Source: Pseudomonas alcaliphila JAB1 (GTDB taxonomy: Bacteria; Pseudomonadota; Gammaproteobacteria; Pseudomonadales; Pseudomonadaceae). From it: DNA of 64,000 nt. Shown piece after piece: positions 61,326 to 64,000 of the stretch; the stretch's first letter is position 1, and the number at the start of each line of letters is the position of its first letter. A program made the position numbers and the translations under genes. The notes under the pieces were generated by a model, which searched no databases, was not told the DNA's origin, and was given only the letters and a program-made list of their open reading frames with translations. Location: positions 2,418,001-2,482,000 of the forward strand of contig NZ_CP016162.1 of NCBI RefSeq assembly GCF_001941865.1, read 5' to 3'.

Positions 61326-62189
61326 CTATGTCCTGCGTCGTGCGACCGATAACAGACTGGCGGCAAAGATCAGCGCCGCGCCGAGCAGTGACAGGGAGTC
61401 TGGCGTCTCGCCCCAGAGCAGCCAGGCGATGATGCCGGCGAAGACGATGGCCAGGTAGGCGACCGGCCCTATCAGCCCCGGCGGCGCCAGGCCGTAGGCG
61501 CGCGACATGATCACCTGGCTGGCGGTGGCCAGCAGGCCGATGCCCAGCAGCCAGCTCAGTTGCGTGGTATCCAGTGGTTGCCAGCTCCAGGTCAGCGGGA
61601 TGGCGGAGAACAGTGCACTGAACAGCGAGAAATAGAAGACGATGCGCGTGGCCGGTTCGCTGTCGCTCATTTCGCGGATGGAGACGAAGGCGAAGGCCGC
61701 CAGCAGGCTGGCGGCCAGGCCAAACAGGGCGGGCCCCTCGAACAGGGCGGTGCTGGGTTTGGCCACCAGCAGCACGCCGCACAAACCGATCAGGCTGCTG
61801 ACCAGCATGCGTCGAGTCAGCGGCTCCTTCAGCCAGATATGTGCGATCAGCGGGGTGAACACCGGCGCCGAGTAGGTGAACAGCATGGCGTCGGCTAACG
61901 GCAGGTGGGCGATGGCGTAGAAGAAGCAGTACATCGCCGCCAGGCCGTAGGTGGTGCGCCACAGGTGGGATTTCAGGCGGGTCGTGCGCAACGGGCGAAC
62001 GCCGCGCACCAGTAGCAAAGGCAGGAAGAACAACACGCCGACCAGGTTGCGGAAGAACACCACTGACTCGTTGTTGACGCTGCTGGATATCTCGCGGATG
62101 CCGACGCCGGTGAAGGCGAACAGCAGCGCCGAGAGCGCCAGCAGCAGGGCACCCTGTAGGGGTTTTACGCTGCGGCTGGCGGGTTCCAT
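61326..62189 (-). CDS. DMT family transporter (EamA)
   Basis: A 287-residue membrane protein with ten predicted helices in two EamA repeats, e.g. 'LLLALSALLFAFTGVGIREI' and, in the second half, 'VFYFSLFSALFSAIPLTWSW'. Typical repeat ends are 'PLADAMLFTYSAPVFTPLIA' and 'PPGLIGPVAYLAIVFAGIIA'. The family exports or imports small metabolites or drugs; substrate unknown. The start at 62189 lies 2 bases after the hflD stop, so it is probably co-transcribed with mnmA-hflD. Confidence 0.85.
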   Translation of the reverse strand: MEPASRSVKPLQGALLLALSALLFAFTGVGIREISSSVNNESVVFFRNLVGVLFFLPLLLVRGVRPLRTTRLKSHLWRTTYGLAAMYCFFYAIAHLPLADAMLFTYSAPVFTPLIAHIWLKEPLTRRMLVSSLIGLCGVLLVAKPSTALFEGPALFGLAASLLAAFAFVSIREMSDSEPATRIVFYFSLFSALFSAIPLTWSWQPLDTTQLSWLLGIGLLATASQVIMSRAYGLAPPGLIGPVAYLAIVFAGIIAWLLWGETPDSLSLLGAALIFAASLLSVARRRT

Positions 62190-62191
62190 TG

Positions 62192-62812
62192 TCAGTTTCG
62201 CGTCAGTTCGTAGAGTTCTTTGAGCAGTTTGCTGCGGCTGAACACCAACTGCCAGCGGTGGCCGCCGAGCTGGCGCCATAGGCGCGCCGAGCGAATGCCA
62301 GCGAGCAGCAGGGCACGGATCTTTGCGGCGTTGTTCGGTTGCTGTAGGAAGCGCATGTCGCCATGCACCTGAATGCGCTGGCGGAAGGTGCTGATGGTGT
62401 CCTGATACAGGCCGCCGCACGCAGCGATGACGTTGTCATGGACCAGGCCGAAATGCTCGACCTGTTGCTGGATCTGATCCAGGCGGCTGCCCATCACCTG
62501 CAGCATGTCGCCGCGCTTGTCCAGTTGCCGCTCGAGGCCGATCATCGCCAGCGCATAGCGCAGCGGCTCGCGCTGCAGGGCGGATGGATTACGCTCCAGC
62601 GAGCTGATCAGCGCGCGATAACCGTCGCGCAGGTTGAGGTCATCGCCGCCGTATACGTCCAGCGTGCTTTTCGGGTCGCGCACCAGCAGGCTGCCCAGCA
62701 TGCAGCCCATAGAGGCTTCGCTGACCTGGCCGGTGCGGGCGATCTTGTCGGCCAGTACGGCGGCTTCGAATACGGCGCCCAGGGCAACCAGTTGCTCCTG
62801 CAGCGGGCTCAT
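62192..62812 (-). CDS. hflD: High frequency lysogenization protein HflD homologue
   Basis: A 206-residue helical protein matching HflD/YcfC, with '[20 protein letters not shown]' at the start, '[20 protein letters not shown]' in the middle and '[20 protein letters not shown]' near the end. E. coli HflD sits at the inner membrane and modulates phage lambda lysogeny by binding CII; its housekeeping role is unclear, though it is almost always next to mnmA, as here. The start overlaps the mnmA stop by ATGA. Confidence 0.93.
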   Translation of the reverse strand: MSPLQEQLVALGAVFEAAVLADKIARTGQVSEASMGCMLGSLLVRDPKSTLDVYGGDDLNLRDGYRALISSLERNPSALQREPLRYALAMIGLERQLDKRGDMLQVMGSRLDQIQQQVEHFGLVHDNVIAACGGLYQDTISTFRQRIQVHGDMRFLQQPNNAAKIRALLLAGIRSARLWRQLGGHRWQLVFSRSKLLKELYELTRN

Positions 62813-63921
62813 CGGGCGTCCTCGTACCAGGCTTCTGCGGTTTCGATCACGCCGCCGCCGAGGCACACCTCGCCGTCATAGAACACCACGGACTGACCGG
62901 GGGTGACGGCGCGCTGCGGCTCAGCGAACACGGCGCGGTAGCCGTTCTCGGACTTCTCCAGAGTGCAGTGCTGATCGCTCTGGCGGTAGCGCACCTTGGC
63001 GGTCAGGCGACGCGGGCTGCTCAGGTCCACCGGGTTGACCCAGTAGATGTCCGAGGCGAGCAGGGCACGGGAGAACAGCCAGGGGTGTTCGTTGCCCTGG
63101 CCGACGATCAGCACGTTGCGCGTCAGGTCCTTGCGCAGCACGTACCAGGGGTCATCGCTGGCGTCCTTGAGGCCGCCGATACCGAGGCCCTGGCGCTGAC
63201 CGATGGTGTGGTACATCAGGCCGTGGTGGCGGCCGATGACCTGGCCGTCAGTGGTTTCGATATCGCCCGGCTGCGCCGGCAGGTATTGCTTGAGGAAGTC
63301 GCTGAAGCGGCGCTCGCCGATAAAGCAGATACCGGTGGAGTCCTTCTTCTTCGCCGTGGCCAGCTCGTACTTCTCGGCAATGGCGCGCACCTGCGGCTTT
63401 TCCAGCTCACCGACCGGGAACAGGGTCTTGGCGATCTGCTCGCCGCCGACGGCATGCAGGAAGTAGCTCTGGTCCTTGTTCGGGTCCAGGCCCTTGAGCA
63501 GCTCGGTACGGCCATCGATATCGCGGCGACGCACGTAGTGGCCGGTGGCGATCAGGTCGGCGCCGAGGCTCAGGGCGTAGTCGAGGAAGGCTTTGAACTT
63601 GATCTCGCGGTTACACAGGATATCCGGGTTCGGCGTACGTCCGGCTTTGTATTCGGCCAGGAAATGCTCGAACACATTGTCCCAGTATTCTGCGGCGAAG
63701 TTGGCGGTGTGCAACTTGATGCCGATGCGATCGCAAACGGCCTGGGCGTCGGCCAGGTCGTCCATGGCGGTGCAGTATTCGGTGCCGTCGTCTTCGTCCC
63801 AGTTCTTCATGAACAGGCCTTCGACCTGGTAACCCTGCTCCATCAATAGCAGGGCGGAAACGGACGAGTCGACACCGCCGGACATGCCGACGATCACGCG
63901 TTGGGTGCTAGGTGCTTGCAT
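62809..63921 (-). CDS. mnmA: tRNA-specific 2-thiouridylase
   Basis: A 370-residue enzyme that thiolates U34 of tRNA-Lys, -Glu and -Gln. The ATP-binding PP-loop is '[16 protein letters not shown]' at residues 11-26; catalytic Cys103 lies in '[13 protein letters not shown]' and Cys198 in '[13 protein letters not shown]', equivalent to E. coli Cys102 and Cys199. Sulfur comes from the Tus relay. The C-terminal segment '[20 protein letters not shown]' is typical. First gene of the mnmA-hflD-DMT run. Confidence 0.96.
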   Translation of the reverse strand: MQAPSTQRVIVGMSGGVDSSVSALLLMEQGYQVEGLFMKNWDEDDGTEYCTAMDDLADAQAVCDRIGIKLHTANFAAEYWDNVFEHFLAEYKAGRTPNPDILCNREIKFKAFLDYALSLGADLIATGHYVRRRDIDGRTELLKGLDPNKDQSYFLHAVGGEQIAKTLFPVGELEKPQVRAIAEKYELATAKKKDSTGICFIGERRFSDFLKQYLPAQPGDIETTDGQVIGRHHGLMYHTIGQRQGLGIGGLKDASDDPWYVLRKDLTRNVLIVGQGNEHPWLFSRALLASDIYWVNPVDLSSPRRLTAKVRYRQSDQHCTLEKSENGYRAVFAEPQRAVTPGQSVVFYDGEVCLGGGVIETAEAWYEDAR

Positions 63922-64000
63922 GGGAATCTGCGAGTGAAGCCTGAAAAGTTGCCGAGTCTACCAGAAAGCCTGCCGCCCGTAGGGCGTACTCGCGAAGCAG
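63922..64000. other. Upstream region of mnmA, window edge
   Basis: The 79 bases to the end of the window hold the 5' flank of mnmA. No coding frame can be assigned; a neighbouring gene may begin or end just beyond the edge. Confidence 0.4.

Overview
The window is a stretch of core chromosome from a Pseudomonas. I read it as the P. mendocina / pseudoalcaligenes / oleovorans side of the genus, but that species-level guess is inference only. The evidence is high-GC coding, a complex I operon with fused nuoCD, a 531-residue isocitrate lyase, a complete muxABC-opmB type RND pump, tamA-tamB, the roxA/purB/hflD/mnmA block, and REP-type palindromes of the kind common in Pseudomonas. From memory, the order of blocks recalls P. 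aeruginosa PAO1. I see no tRNA or rRNA gene, CRISPR array, prophage, insertion sequence or obvious genomic island.

Layout. 1-5.5 kb: end of a MoxR ATPase gene, a DUF58 gene, tgpA (periplasmic transglutaminase), a CHAD protein, a thioesterase and, on the other strand, a DUF962 membrane protein. 5.6-9.6 kb: chemoreceptor, tatD and an MltF-like lytic transglycosylase. 9.8-16.7 kb: LysR regulator divergent from an acyl-CoA dehydrogenase, a TerC/Alx transporter, a phosphate-binding-protein/OmpA fusion behind a PHO-box-like site, xthA and a GNAT gene ending in a 150-bp inverted-repeat element. 16.9-23 kb: tamA-tamB and tpx. 23.2-32.3 kb: muxA-muxB-muxC-opmB, invaded by two REP doublets. 32.3-34.4 kb: an orphan TRAP solute-binding protein with a sigma-54 promoter, and a trans-aconitate methyltransferase. 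34.5-49.4 kb: the complex I operon nuoA to nuoN, all on the minus strand. 50-54.2 kb: a secreted pectinacetylesterase-family hydrolase, an unrecognised membrane-anchored helical protein and a Tat-exported PhoX-type phosphatase. 54.5-64 kb (minus strand): aceA, a secretin-like protein, a DUF7931 protein, a GNAT, roxA, purB, a DMT transporter, hflD and mnmA.

How the genes work together. The MoxR/DUF58/TgpA set is a classical three-gene envelope cluster. TamA and TamB form the outer-membrane translocation and assembly module. MuxABC-OpmB is a tripartite drug efflux pump with two different inner-membrane permeases. NuoA-N builds the proton-pumping NADH dehydrogenase. AceA diverts isocitrate into the glyoxylate shunt. 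Two genes about 40 kb apart, the PstS-OmpA fusion and phoX, carry PHO-box-like sites and may belong to one phosphate-starvation response.

I did not find a clearly new multi-gene system. The best leads are smaller: a REP doublet inserted exactly in frame into the signal peptide of opmB, a sigma-54 promoter with paired palindromes in front of a TRAP binding protein lacking its permease, the PHO-box-driven PstS-OmpA fusion, the inverted-repeat element at the end of a GNAT gene, and a long aceA leader with an operator-like palindrome.
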